From contig CAUDEQ010000061.1 of assembly GCA_958448635.1 (NCBI GenBank), positions 1-11,265 of the forward strand: DNA of 11,265 nucleotides, read 5' to 3'. A program made the position numbers and the translations under genes. Numbering within the stretch: the first letter of the stretch is position 1; every line of letters begins with the position of its first letter. The notes beneath the pieces are model-generated. The model had not been told where the DNA came from, did not search any database, and saw nothing but the letters and a program-made list of their open reading frames with translations. Of the stretch, positions 4,114-11,215 are shown piece by piece. The DNA comes from an uncultured Bacillota bacterium (GTDB lineage: Bacteria > Bacillota > Clostridia > Peptostreptococcales > Anaerovoracaceae).

Positions 4114-5883
4114 ATGACAATGTTAGGTTATCAGAACAAAGTTTTGAGGATAAATCTTACCGAGAAAAAAGCCTCCACAGAACCGCTTCGTATGGATTTT
4201 GCGGAAAAGTACGTAGGCTCAAAGGGTCTGGCCATCAGATACATGTATGAGGAACTGAAACCTGGTATCGATGCTCTGGGCGCCGACAACAAGCTGTTCC
4301 TGACTACAGGTCCTTTTACAGGAACTCCTGTGCCATGCTCAGGCAAGCTGTCTGTGGCGGCCAAATCACCTGCCACAGGTACGATGAACGACTGCTCCAT
4401 CGGAGGGCATGCAGGAATCAAGATCAAGTTCGCAGGATATGACATGATAATATTCGAAGGGCAGCTTGCAAAGCCGGGATATGTCATCATCGAGGATGAT
4501 GAGATCAGCTTCGCAGATGCAGGCGATCTCTGGGGCAAGGGCTCCCATGAGACGGAATCGCTGCTGGCAGAGCAGTACGGAAGAGAATTCAGCATTCTTT
4601 CCATAGGCCCTGCAGGCGAAAATCTCAGCAACATGGCATGCATAAACTCCGATTACTACAGACAGGCCGGGCGTGGCGGTATAGGCGCAGTAATGGGCTC
4701 CAAGAAAATGAAGGCCATCCTCATCAAGGGAACGGGCGGAGTTAAGGTTCCTGATATAGCCAAGGCTACGGACAGGATCCTGGAGCTGCTCCACGAAGAC
4801 GTTCTGCAGGAAGACAATACCTTCGTATACGATGCGGGAACGACAGCCTTCCTGGAAGCTTGTAACGACGGCGGTATTCTTCCTTGGAAGAACTTCTCCG
4901 ACGCTACTGACGAGAAGTGGACTGAATACAACGGCGATGTGCTGATGGAGCACAGAGAAGGCAAGAGAGGCTGCGGAAGCTGCGGTCTCGGCTGCGGTAA
5001 TTTCCTCAAGATAGGTGATGCTGTGTGTGAAGGTCCTGAATACGAGACCATCTCCGTAGCAGGGCCTAATGCAGGAATAAGAGATCCATATGCCATCGTT
5101 AAATTCAATCAGGTGGCAGATGATGTGGGCCTTGATACCATCAGCGCCGGCGATACCATCATATGGGCAATGGAGATGACCGAAAAGGGCATCCATGACT
5201 TCGGCATCAAGTTCGGAGACGGCGAAGGAATGGTGAGACTGCTGAAGGAAATGGCTACAAGAACAGGCGTAGGCGCAGAGCTGGCTGACGGCGTAAAGCT
5301 CGCATCCGAGAAATACGGCGGAACAGATTTCGCTATGCATGTAAAGGGTCTGGAATATCCACAGTACGAGCCGCGCGGCTCATGGGGAATGTCGCTGTCA
5401 TACGCCATCTCCGACAGAGGCGCATGTCACATGAGATCATATGCTCCTAACGTGGAAGTATTTGCTGCAGCTGTACCTCCGTATATTTCCGAAGGGAAGG
5501 GCCAGATGGTATATGATCTTCAGGAGTTCAATGCCATAAAGTTCTCGCTGTGCATCTGCGACTTCTGGGGAACCATCAACTACGATATCATGGCTGAGCT
5601 GATGACCTTGATAACCGGAAGAGAATGGACCAGTGAAGAGATGGGCGAGGTTGGAAGAAGAGTTATCAATATCGCCAGAGCTTTCAACCAGAGAGAAGGC
5701 TTCAACAGGGCTCACGATACCGTTCCTAAGAGAATCGTCAAGGAAGCTCTCAAGAGCGGCCCTGCTGCAGGTCAGGTGATTCCTCAGGAAGCCTTCGAGG
5801 ATATGCTGGATCAATACTACGAGGTAATGGGCTGGAATAAGGACGGCACCATGCCTGAAGAGCTGATACAGTCGATACTGTAG
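4114..5883 (+). CDS. aor: Tungsten-containing aldehyde:ferredoxin oxidoreductase
   Basis: This 589-residue enzyme interconverts aldehydes and carboxylic acids with ferredoxin as electron partner, using a bis-pterin tungsten cofactor and one [4Fe-4S] cluster. The N-terminus MLGYQNKVLRINLTEKK is the standard AOR opening. The cluster motif CGSCGLGC gives Cys287, Cys290 and Cys294, with the distal ligand Cys480 or Cys482 in SLCICDFWG. DDVGLD (336-341) is the pterin-binding DxxGL-type motif. EGPEYET (306-312) and CHM (438-440) lie where the AOR active-site Glu and His are expected. Length is normal. ATG 4114 is preferred over an in-frame ATG at 4090 because GGAGG (4101-4105) precedes it. Substrate cannot be deduced. 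It shares the riboswitch-controlled transcript with the ferredoxin gene. W rather than Mo is inferred from family and linked tup genes. Confidence 0.93.
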   Translation: MTMLGYQNKVLRINLTEKKASTEPLRMDFAEKYVGSKGLAIRYMYEELKPGIDALGADNKLFLTTGPFTGTPVPCSGKLSVAAKSPATGTMNDCSIGGHAGIKIKFAGYDMIIFEGQLAKPGYVIIEDDEISFADAGDLWGKGSHETESLLAEQYGREFSILSIGPAGENLSNMACINSDYYRQAGRGGIGAVMGSKKMKAILIKGTGGVKVPDIAKATDRILELLHEDVLQEDNTFVYDAGTTAFLEACNDGGILPWKNFSDATDEKWTEYNGDVLMEHREGKRGCGSCGLGCGNFLKIGDAVCEGPEYETISVAGPNAGIRDPYAIVKFNQVADDVGLDTISAGDTIIWAMEMTEKGIHDFGIKFGDGEGMVRLLKEMATRTGVGAELADGVKLASEKYGGTDFAMHVKGLEYPQYEPRGSWGMSLSYAISDRGACHMRSYAPNVEVFAAAVPPYISEGKGQMVYDLQEFNAIKFSLCICDFWGTINYDIMAELMTLITGREWTSEEMGEVGRRVINIARAFNQREGFNRAHDTVPKRIVKEALKSGPAAGQVIPQEAFEDMLDQYYEVMGWNKDGTMPEELIQSIL

Positions 5884-5893
5884 TAAAGGCTGA

Positions 5894-5923
5894 TAGACAA
5901 ATTTGAATAATTTAATGTATAAT
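5894..5923 (+). promoter_or_regulatory. Possible internal promoter for the cofactor-assembly genes
   Basis: TAGACA (5894-5899), an 18-nt spacer and a perfect TATAAT (5918-5923) lie between AOR and the moaD-like gene. The start would fall inside or beside the hairpin at 5924-5950. It would let the assembly genes be expressed apart from the riboswitch. Confidence 0.5.
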
Positions 5924-5952
5924 AGGGGCAGAGCAATCAAAGCTGCCCCTTT
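5924..5952 (+). terminator. Hairpin between AOR and the moaD-like gene (weak terminator or leader hairpin)
   Basis: AGGGGCAG (5924-5931) pairs perfectly with CTGCCCCT (5943-5950) around an 11-nt loop. Only three T and then ATAATT follow, so termination is likely partial. It may also act as an mRNA 5'-end stabiliser if transcription starts at the promoter just upstream. Confidence 0.6.
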
Positions 5953-5969
5953 ATAATTGGAGGAATGAA

Positions 5970-6209
5970 ATGAAAGTGATCATAAGTCTGAGAGGAACTC
6001 TTAAGAAGTACTTCGGTGAAGATAAGGAAAGAGTCTATGAGGTGCCCGAGGGCTGTACATGTGACGAGGCGCTCATGATAGCGGGCCTCAACTACAGGGA
6101 AATAAAGAACTTCGGATTCGTCTCCGTAAACAACAAACGAGTGATGATAACAGATACTCTGAATGACGGAGATCTGCTGAAGGCATTTTCCAAGGTGTCG
6201 GGAGGCTGA
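5970..6209 (+). CDS. moaD: MoaD/ThiS-family sulfur-carrier protein
   Basis: This 79-residue beta-grasp protein has the ubiquitin-like fold sequence pattern and ends in KVSGG. The terminal Gly-Gly is the residue pair that E1-like enzymes adenylate and that is then thiocarboxylated. MoaD proteins deliver sulfur for the dithiolene of molybdopterin. The start ATG at 5970 has GGAGG at 6-nt spacing (5959-5963). An ATG at 5965 is out because it meets TGA after one codon. The E1-like gene comes 57 nt later, consistent with a carrier and activating-enzyme pair. No MoaE partner is present in the window, so it may share MoaE encoded elsewhere or serve as an AOR-cluster-specific MoaD. ThiS is less likely given the cofactor context. 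Confidence 0.82.
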   Translation: MKVIISLRGTLKKYFGEDKERVYEVPEGCTCDEALMIAGLNYREIKNFGFVSVNNKRVMITDTLNDGDLLKAFSKVSGG

Positions 6210-6266
6210 TTCGGTGTCGGAGAGCATACGGCGTCGAGACAGCCGGAAGCATGATGGAGAGTATAT

Positions 6267-7013
6267 ATGTCAAAGGACGGTAAGCCTATGGTGAAGGAGA
6301 AGGAGGGACTTGTGTCCCGCATTGATCACAGCAGAAGATACAGCAGGAATATGACGACTATATCGCAGCAGGAGCAGGAGCTTCTGAAGGAAAAATCCGT
6401 ATGTGTAGTCGGCTGCGGAGGTCTGGGCGGCGGCGTCATAGAGGCCCTTGCCAGAATGGGAGTCGGGCACATGACTCTCGTGGATGGAGACTGTTTCGAT
6501 GTGACGAATCTCAACAGGCAGGTGTTTTCCAATGAAAAAAACATCGGTTGCTCCAAGGCATGCGAGGCTGCAAGGCAAATTGAGGAAATAAATTCGGAGA
6601 TAGATATAAAGGCTCGTGATGTGATGCTGGACGGCGACAATGCGGCCAGTCTGGTGAAGGATCACGATGTTGTGGTGGATGCCCTCGACAATATTTCCGC
6701 CAGAAGGATATTGGAGGAAGCATGTGAAGAGGAGGGAATACCGCTTGTACACGGGGCTATAGCAGGATGGACAGGCCAGGTGGCGGTCATAACGCCGGGA
6801 TGCAGGCTTATGGAAAACCTTTACGGTGGATTTAGCCCTGGGGAAACAGGAGAAGAGAAGGAGACGGGAAATCCATCATTTACACCTGCCGTGGTTTCGG
6901 GAATACAGGCGGCGGAAACGGTGAAGCTGCTGCTAGGCAGGGAAGGCTCGCTTACCGGCAGACTGCTGATGATGGATCTGCTGGAGCATCAGTATGAGCT
7001 CATAGAGCTTTAG
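6267..7013 (+). CDS. MoeB/ThiF/HesA-family E1-like adenylyltransferase without the zinc cysteines
   Basis: This 248-residue enzyme should adenylate the C-terminal glycine of the neighbouring MoaD-like protein. The nucleotide-binding GCGGLG motif is at 49-54, the acidic VDGD at 72-75, NLNRQ at 81-85 (the Arg and Asn of the E1 active site), Lys97, and DALDN at 138-142. Unlike MoeB and most ThiF-like proteins, the usual two CxxC zinc motifs are missing. The region 187-210 (GGFSPGETGEEKETGNPSFTP) has no cysteine at all, and it is shorter than usual. The rest of the C-terminal part (PAVVSGIQAAETVKLLLG) is conserved. The start at 6267 has GGAGA 8 nt upstream. It lies between moaD and mobB and is probably cotranscribed. 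Loss of zinc binding does not by itself mean inactivity, but it sets this protein apart. Confidence 0.82.
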   Translation: MSKDGKPMVKEKEGLVSRIDHSRRYSRNMTTISQQEQELLKEKSVCVVGCGGLGGGVIEALARMGVGHMTLVDGDCFDVTNLNRQVFSNEKNIGCSKACEAARQIEEINSEIDIKARDVMLDGDNAASLVKDHDVVVDALDNISARRILEEACEEEGIPLVHGAIAGWTGQVAVITPGCRLMENLYGGFSPGETGEEKETGNPSFTPAVVSGIQAAETVKLLLGREGSLTGRLLMMDLLEHQYELIEL

Positions 7014-7027
7014 AAAGGAACAGAGGA

Positions 7028-7684
7028 TTGAGGATAATAACGGTGAAGGGCTTTTCCAAGACTGGAAAGACCACTACGGTGACATCTCTTGTCAGCGAGC
7101 TGAAGAGGAGAGGATATACCGTTGGAACGATAAAGGATATACATTTCATGGAGTTTGAAGCCGATGTACCGGGCACAGACACCTACAGACATGCTGAGGC
7201 AGGAGCACGCCGTGTGACGGCGAGAGGGCTTAGAAGCACATCGATAATAATAGATCAGCATATGGATATAGATGAGATCCTTAAATATTACAAGGAAGAT
7301 TTCCTTATTATAGAAGGTGACTGCGGCATAAAGAGCCCGACAATAATAACCGCAAAGACGGTGCATGATATAGAAGAGAAGCTGTCCGACGATGCCATTG
7401 CGGTTTCAGGAGTGATATCAGGCGAAATGGCGGAGCAGGGCATAATGGAATACGGAGGACTGCCGGTGATAAACGGCATAGAGGAGGTGGAGAAATTGGC
7501 TGATCTCGCAGAAAAGGCAACAAAGGATAAGGAGACGAAGCTGGACGTGGAGCTTACCATAGGCGGCGAGGAAATATGGATGGTGCCCTTTGTAAAGGAG
7601 ACTCTTAAAAACGTGGTAATCGGTGCGGTAAAGGCGCTGGATGGCTATGAAGAGGGCAGGGAAATAGTTGTAAAGATAAAATAG
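7028..7684 (+). CDS. mobB: MobB-like P-loop protein of molybdopterin cofactor biosynthesis
   Basis: This 218-residue GTPase-fold protein belongs to the MobB family, which assists nucleotide attachment or delivery of the pterin cofactor. The Walker A GFSKTGKTT is at 8-16. HFMEFEADVPGTDTYRH, with the family's D-x-x-G-x-D-(S/T)-x-R-H pattern, follows, and DFLIIEG supplies the Walker B acidic residue. The start is TTG at 7028, with AAAGGAAC (7014-7021) upstream and GAGGA directly adjacent. MobB alone is usually about 160-175 residues. Here about 50 extra residues follow (from about ELTIGGEEIWMVPFVKETL), a small C-terminal domain seen in some archaeal and clostridial forms. AOR-type cofactors carry no nucleotide, so MobB may serve the molybdenum hydroxylase or another enzyme. 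Confidence 0.85.
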   Translation: MRIITVKGFSKTGKTTTVTSLVSELKRRGYTVGTIKDIHFMEFEADVPGTDTYRHAEAGARRVTARGLRSTSIIIDQHMDIDEILKYYKEDFLIIEGDCGIKSPTIITAKTVHDIEEKLSDDAIAVSGVISGEMAEQGIMEYGGLPVINGIEEVEKLADLAEKATKDKETKLDVELTIGGEEIWMVPFVKETLKNVVIGAVKALDGYEEGREIVVKIK

Positions 7685-7720
7685 CAGTAGCGAAAGCGAA
7701 GGAATAAAGGAATAAAGGTT

Positions 7721-8956
7721 ATGAAGCTATTGAAGGTGGATACTCTTCAGGAGGCCAGGGAAAAGCTCCTGAAGGCAGTTTCGGAAAAGCCTCTGAATAC
7801 CGAAAGAGTGCGCTTTGCATCTTCTCTCGGGAGAGTTCTGGCAGCAGATATAAGAGCGGTGGAAAGCATACCGCCCTTCAGAAGATCCACGGTGGATGGA
7901 TATGCCGTAAAGGCGGCAGATACTCAGGGTGTTACGGAGAGCATCCCTGTTTTTCTCGATGTCATAGAGACGGTGGAAATGGGGGCGGCTCCGCAAACGA
8001 CCATCTCCTCAGGTCAGGCTGTTTATGTACCTACAGGCGGAATGCTTCCGGAGGGTGCGGACGCCATGGTGATGATAGAATACTGTGAGAAGTTCGATGA
8101 GAGCAGTATAGCCGTATATGATCCGGTTTCGCCGGGAAGAAATGTCGTGGCAGTGGGAGAGGATATTGCCGCAGGAAATGTCTTCCTTCCAAAGGGCAGA
8201 CGGATACGTCCGCAGGAGGTGGGCGTGATGTCATCTGCAGGCGTCTTCGAGGCGGAGGTCTTCAAGCCGTGGAGAATATCGATAATTTCCACCGGAGACG
8301 AGTTGGTAACCACCGAGGAGGCTCCCCAACCGGGACAGATAAGAGATATAAACACATATTCCATTTCATCGGCATCGGAAAAATACGGCTTCGAGATAGT
8401 CGGAGCAGCGGTGCTGAAGGACGATGAGGCTCTGTTGGAGAAGGTAGTAAGAGACGCCATGGACAAGAGCGATGTGGTGGTGGTGTCCGGCGGAAGCTCC
8501 CAGGGAGAAAAGGATCATACGGCAGATGTGATGGACAGGCTGTCGGAGCCGGGGGTCTTTACCCATGGTATCGCTCTGAAGCCGGGTAAGCCTACGATAC
8601 TGGGATATGACGAGAGGTCAGAAACTGTGATGGTAGGTCTTCCGGGTCATCCGGCTGCTGCGCTCATGGTGTTTGAGCTGTTGGTGGGATGGCTGTACAG
8701 GCGTATTACATGTCAGAAGGAGCCTGCAGCGGTACCGGCCGTACTGACGGAAAACGTGGCGGCAGCAGGAGGTAAGGCGACCTGCCTGCTGGTGGAGCTT
8801 GCTGAGGACGAGGAGACAGGTGAGTACAGGGCAGTGCCGATATACGGCAAATCGGGGCTTATGACGACGCTTACGAGAGCCGATGGCTATGTTATGATAG
8901 ATACCGATCACGAAGGCCTTTCCGAAGGCCGAAGGGTTAAAGCAGTGCTGTTCTAG
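7721..8956 (+). CDS. moeA: Molybdopterin molybdenumtransferase MoeA (copy 1)
   Basis: This 411-residue enzyme inserts molybdate or tungstate into adenylylated molybdopterin in the cytoplasm. PPFRRSTVDGYAV (51-63) carries the catalytic Asp59. VPTGGMLPEGADAMVMIE (103-120) is the second conserved block. TGDEL (191-195), VSGGSSQGEKD (255-265), KPGKP (287-291) and LPGHPAA (307-313) are the canonical C-terminal motifs. Length is normal for a stand-alone MoeA. The ribosome site is AAAGG, just after a tandem GGAATAAA repeat. It follows mobB by 36 nt and precedes the second moeA by 23 nt. Of the two MoeA proteins, this is the one with all standard motifs. Paralogous MoeA pairs have been proposed to divide Mo and W; which metal this copy handles cannot be read from sequence. 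Confidence 0.9.
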   Translation: MKLLKVDTLQEAREKLLKAVSEKPLNTERVRFASSLGRVLAADIRAVESIPPFRRSTVDGYAVKAADTQGVTESIPVFLDVIETVEMGAAPQTTISSGQAVYVPTGGMLPEGADAMVMIEYCEKFDESSIAVYDPVSPGRNVVAVGEDIAAGNVFLPKGRRIRPQEVGVMSSAGVFEAEVFKPWRISIISTGDELVTTEEAPQPGQIRDINTYSISSASEKYGFEIVGAAVLKDDEALLEKVVRDAMDKSDVVVVSGGSSQGEKDHTADVMDRLSEPGVFTHGIALKPGKPTILGYDERSETVMVGLPGHPAAALMVFELLVGWLYRRITCQKEPAAVPAVLTENVAAAGGKATCLLVELAEDEETGEYRAVPIYGKSGLMTTLTRADGYVMIDTDHEGLSEGRRVKAVLF

Positions 8957-8979
8957 GGCGGCACGGATAAGGAATAAAA

Positions 8980-10923
8980 ATGAGCAAAAGAAGAAATCTG
9001 TATTTGAAGACGATTCCCGTAGAGGAAGCCAGGGAAAAGTACATGGAAGCCATAGAGGAGCTGATAGCGCCGAGGTTTGAGACCATAGATGTGAGAGACA
9101 GTCTCGACAGGATAACGGGACAGGCGATTTTCGCCAGATACAGCTCACCGCTATTCAATGCGTCGGCTATGGATGGAATCGCTGTTATAGCAGCTGATAC
9201 CGACAACGCATCGGAAGCAGCTCCTGTGATACTCGCCGAAGATCAGTATGTGGTCGTCGATACGGGAGATCCCATACATGCGCCTTTCGATGCGGTGATA
9301 ATGGCAGAGGATATAACCGAGGAGGACGGCGGCGTAAGGATAACGGCTTCAGCCCACCCTTGGCAGCATATAAGGCCCATAGGAGAGGACATAGTTGCCG
9401 GAGAGATGATACTGCCGGGGAATCACAGGATACGCGCAATAGATATAGGCGTGCTGCTTTCCGCAGGAATTCTGGAGATAGAGGTGGTAAAGAGACCTCA
9501 TGTGGCGATCTTCCCGACAGGAACCGAGATCATAGAGCCGGAGGATGAGCCGGAGGACGGCAGCATCATAGAATCCAACTCCAGAATGTTTGAAAACATG
9601 GTGACCGTGGCAGGAGGCGTGGGCCACAGATTCCCGCCTATAGCAGACGATTATAATATGATAAAGGAAAAGGTGTCCGAGGCTGCAGACAAGTTCGATA
9701 TGGTGATAATAAATGCCGGCTCCAGCGCAGGAACAGAGGATTATACGGTCCATGTGCTCAGGGAACTGGGAGAGGTCATAGTTCACGGAGTATCCATAAA
9801 GCCGGGAAAGCCGGTGATCCTGTCGATAGTCAGAGGCAAGCCTGTGATAGGGCTGCCCGGCTATCCTGTGTCTGCATACATTGGATTTGAGAATTTCGTT
9901 GTGCCTGTAATACAGAAAATGGGCAGGAGGCCTGAGCAGCTTACGGAAAGACTTCAGGCGCACATTTCCAAGAGGCTTGTTTCCAGCCTTAAGCATAAGG
10001 AATACGTTAGGGTAAAGGTGGGAAAGGTAGGAGATAAATTCGTTGCCGCCCCGCTGGCCCGTGGAGCAGGTGCAGCCATGTCTCTTGTCAGAGCCGACGG
10101 CTTCTGCGTAATAGAGCAGAACAGTGAAGGCGTCGAGGCGGGAGAAAAGGTGGATATCGAATTATACAGAAGCAGAAGCGAGATAGAAAACACCGTTGTC
10201 ATCATAGGAAGTCACGATCTTATCCTGGACGTGATTGCAGACATGATGCCTGACAAATACAGGGATATGCATGTATCCAGCACCCATGTGGGCAGTATGG
10301 GCGGCCTGATGGCTCTCAAAAGAGGAGAGGCACATATGGCGCCGATACATCTGCTGGACGAGGCAACGGGAGAGTACAATATCTCATATATAAAGAAGCT
10401 GTTCAAGGAGCCTATGGTTCTCATAAAGGGCGTCCAGAGGATTCAGGGCATCATGGTGAAGAAAGGGAACCCTCTGGGAATCACAGGGATTGAGGACCTT
10501 GCTTCCGTCAGAGATGATGCATCAAATAAAACAAAATCAGCCGGAGCGATACGATATGTCAACAGGCAGCGTGGAGCAGGAACAAGGGTGCTGCTGGATT
10601 ACAAGCTCAAGGAGGCAGGGATAGAGCCGTCTATGATAAGGGGATACGACAGAGAAATGGCAACTCATATGGCTGTGGCTGCCGCCGTCGCCAGTGACGG
10701 GGCAGATGCCGGTATGGGGGTGCTTTCAGCCGCCAGAGCCATGAATCTTGACTTCATCGAGGTTGCACCTGAGGAATACGATTTCGCCGTTCCTGCGGGA
10801 TATCTGGAGCTTCCTCACATGAAAGCCTTCATAGAGCTACTGAAGAGCGAGGAATTCAAAAAGAGGCTCGAGGAGCTGGGCGGATACAGCTGCCCGCATG
10901 CGGGAGAGATAGTGCTGATTTAA
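8980..10923 (+). CDS. MoeA paralogue fused to a periplasmic-binding-protein-like domain
   Basis: This 647-residue protein has a full MoeA domain (about 1-400) and a COG1910-type oxyanion-binding-like domain (about 405-630). The MoeA half has SPLFNASAMDGIAV with Asp65, the expected catalytic position, and KPGKP at 274-278. It differs from canonical MoeA in FPTGTEI (TGDEL normally), NAGSSAGTEDYT and LPGYPVS (LPGHPAA normally). The second half carries GSHDLILDVIADMM (410-423), HVGSMGGLMALKRGEAHMAP (436-455), NRQRGAGTR (528-536) and GADAGMGVLSAA (574-585). There is no signal peptide, so the binding domain is cytoplasmic and may present or sense tungstate/molybdate for insertion. The fused architecture is known in archaea and clostridia; its chemistry is poorly defined. 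It ends the plus-strand block, 69 nt before a strong terminator. Confidence 0.88.
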   Translation: MSKRRNLYLKTIPVEEAREKYMEAIEELIAPRFETIDVRDSLDRITGQAIFARYSSPLFNASAMDGIAVIAADTDNASEAAPVILAEDQYVVVDTGDPIHAPFDAVIMAEDITEEDGGVRITASAHPWQHIRPIGEDIVAGEMILPGNHRIRAIDIGVLLSAGILEIEVVKRPHVAIFPTGTEIIEPEDEPEDGSIIESNSRMFENMVTVAGGVGHRFPPIADDYNMIKEKVSEAADKFDMVIINAGSSAGTEDYTVHVLRELGEVIVHGVSIKPGKPVILSIVRGKPVIGLPGYPVSAYIGFENFVVPVIQKMGRRPEQLTERLQAHISKRLVSSLKHKEYVRVKVGKVGDKFVAAPLARGAGAAMSLVRADGFCVIEQNSEGVEAGEKVDIELYRSRSEIENTVVIIGSHDLILDVIADMMPDKYRDMHVSSTHVGSMGGLMALKRGEAHMAPIHLLDEATGEYNISYIKKLFKEPMVLIKGVQRIQGIMVKKGNPLGITGIEDLASVRDDASNKTKSAGAIRYVNRQRGAGTRVLLDYKLKEAGIEPSMIRGYDREMATHMAVAAAVASDGADAGMGVLSAARAMNLDFIEVAPEEYDFAVPAGYLELPHMKAFIELLKSEEFKKRLEELGGYSCPHAGEIVLI

Positions 10924-10992
10924 TAAAATACAGACGATATGCCGATATTATGAAATGTGATATAAGCTGAAATGAAAACAACAGTCAAATGT

Positions 10993-11019
10993 GAATCGCC
11001 GTTAGGCGATTCTTTTTTT
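10993..11019 (+). terminator. Intrinsic terminator closing the cofactor-assembly operon
   Basis: GAATCGCC (10993-11000) and GGCGATTC (11005-11012) form a perfect 8-bp stem around GTTA, followed by seven T (11013-11019). It lies 69 nt after the last stop codon. The minus strand lacks a matching T-run, so it is unidirectional. Confidence 0.92.
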
Positions 11020-11043
11020 GCTGTTTTTTCAACGGAGCCTCCG

Positions 11044-11133
11044 GCGCTTTCTGCGCCTGCCGCACTTTCCGTGCTTTCTGCGCTCTTTGCGATTGCTGCA
11101 CTTTCTGCGCTTGTTGCGTTCGCCTCGCTTTCC
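11044..11133. repeat. Degenerate 9-nt tandem repeat (about 10 units of GCGCTTTCT type)
   Basis: Ten consecutive 9-mers can be laid out, with consensus GC(G/A)CTTTCT and most change at a few positions. It lies downstream of the terminator. Reading frames through it give low-complexity peptides on both strands, for example ALS/AIA triplets on plus and AES triplets on minus. No ribosome site supports any of them. The tract may be a minisatellite or the decayed end of a repetitive gene. Confidence 0.6.
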
Positions 11134-11168
11134 ACAAATCGATTGGGCCGGACAGATGATTTGTGGAA
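11130..11168. repeat. 11-bp perfect inverted repeat
   Basis: TTCCACAAATC (11130-11140) and GATTTGTGGAA (11158-11168) are exact complements around a 17-nt GC-rich loop. No T-run follows on either strand. It directly abuts the 9-nt tandem repeat. Between it and 11215 I see no gene. Confidence 0.55.
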
Positions 11169-11215
11169 TATCGTGCGTATTTATCCTTTTTAAACGGCAC
11201 TTTCCACGATTGCCA

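Noticed and set aside
4366..5340. 324-residue minus-strand open frame inside AOR
   Set aside because: A shadow of the AOR gene, whose plus-strand protein has all family motifs; the shadow resembles nothing known.
9349..9996. 215-residue minus-strand open frame inside the second moeA
   Set aside because: A shadow frame, rich in His, Tyr and Arg as expected from antisense codons.
10972..11193. 73-residue plus-strand open frame (ESPLGDSFF followed by Ala/Leu/Ser triplets)
   Set aside because: The ESPLGDSFF segment is the terminator hairpin read as codons. Transcription should stop there and no ribosome site precedes the ATG.
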